NCBI RefSeq assembly: GCF_002017865.1
Contig: NZ_MTJN01000002.1
Coordinates: 2,046,001-2,110,000, forward strand
Direction of reading: 5' to 3'
DNA length: 64,000 bases
From: Rhodoferax fermentans
Lineage (GTDB): Bacteria > Pseudomonadota > Gammaproteobacteria > Burkholderiales > Burkholderiaceae_C
This document shows, piece after piece, positions 63,724-64,000 of the stretch (its first letter is position 1; every line of letters begins with the position of its first letter). The translations under genes were made by a program, and so were the position numbers. The notes beneath the pieces were generated by a model. That model made no database searches, was not told the DNA's origin, and saw only the letters and a list, made by a program, of their open reading frames with translations.

Positions 63724-64000
63724 GGGACTTCTTTCGACAAAAGGGCAGCTCAAACCGCGCACCACCAAGCAGGCGGGCGACGCCGCCGAGGTGCTGGCGC
63801 TGCAGCATTTGCAGCGCGCCGGCTTGGTGCTGTTGCAACGCAATTATCGAACCCCCGGGCGCGGTGGCGGCGAGATCGACCTGATCATGCGTGCGCCCGA
63901 CGGCACTTGTGTGTTTGTCGAGGTGCGCCAGCGCCGCAGTGCCAGCCATGGCGGTGCGGCGGCCAGCGTCAGCGCGGTCAAACAAGGCCGGATTGTGCTG
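63722..64000 (+). CDS. YraN/UPF0102 family protein, partial
   Basis: The gene starts at ATG 63722 and runs off the right edge with 93 residues visible. [39 protein letters not shown] and [20 protein letters not shown] are the YraN restriction-endonuclease-like core (GEIDLI and FVEV). It is divergent from rsmI, a common pairing in betaproteobacteria. The function is unclear. Confidence 0.9.
   Translation, partial: MGLLSTKGQLKPRTTKQAGDAAEVLALQHLQRAGLVLLQRNYRTPGRGGGEIDLIMRAPDGTCVFVEVRQRRSASHGGAAASVSAVKQGRIVL

Overview
The window reads as chromosomal DNA of a betaproteobacterium, most likely a Comamonadaceae member close to Rhodoferax, Polaromonas or Albidiferax. The evidence is GC-rich coding sequence on both strands with short intergenic gaps, gene neighbourhoods typical of Burkholderiales (recA-recX, sucCD, divergent rsmI/yraN, a TctDE-type two-component pair), and many copies of a short AT-rich element with an AGCCCTT...AAGGGCT hairpin that is familiar from this family. 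I found no tRNA, rRNA, CRISPR array, insertion sequence or prophage. The genus is an inference.

Layout. 1-5312: the tail of a cupin protein, a solute-binding lipoprotein followed by a membrane GGDEF/EAL protein broken by one frameshift, and a YchJ-type protein. 5527-9772: a Xre/RES toxin-antitoxin pair, a B12-binding radical SAM protein and a DUF4143 ATPase preceded by four 22-bp tandem repeats. 9851-18521: a divergent locus with deoC, a PEBP-family gene and deoA on one side, and a LacI regulator, an ABC importer and a GpdQ-like phosphodiesterase on the other, with a perfect LacI-type palindrome between them. 18549-25441: an MFS transporter with a Xre regulator, a decayed deoC fragment, a hemerythrin, a TetR regulator divergent from a DUF6544-like protein, a ceramidase-like protein, an AcuI-like reductase and a secreted protein. 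25444-29850: a cdd-punA-SLOG operon with ATGA overlaps, a ThDP enzyme and a LysR regulator. 30068-34655: a small Trp-rich protein and a polyamine-type ABC transporter.

34866-38636 holds an AIM24-like protein, an orphan ParA and a compositionally distinct PLD-domain gene that looks acquired. 38637-45991 groups a flap nuclease (Xni), a SNF2 helicase, topoisomerase III with a C-terminal SWIB domain and a Lys/Ala-rich linker, and a divergent SET-domain protein. 46001-53117 carries birA, a SPOR protein, a two-component system, a MarR regulator, recA (with an SOS box), recX and argC. 53270-59527 carries sucCD with a clear terminator, then a PP2C phosphatase, an FHA protein and a GAF-GspE/PilB-like ATPase. 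59656-64000 ends with an acetyl-CoA hydrolase/transferase, an M48 protease, rsmI and the start of yraN.

How the genes fit together. deoC, deoA, cdd and punA form most of a deoxyribonucleoside salvage and catabolism set, and the adjacent importer plus phosphodiesterase may feed it. The PP2C-FHA-ATPase operon looks like phosphothreonine control of a pilus- or secretion-type motor. The SNF2/SWIB/SET neighbourhood combines three domains better known from chromatin. The main oddities are repeats inside coding sequences, the deoC relic, several palindromic operator candidates and the frameshifted c-di-GMP gene.
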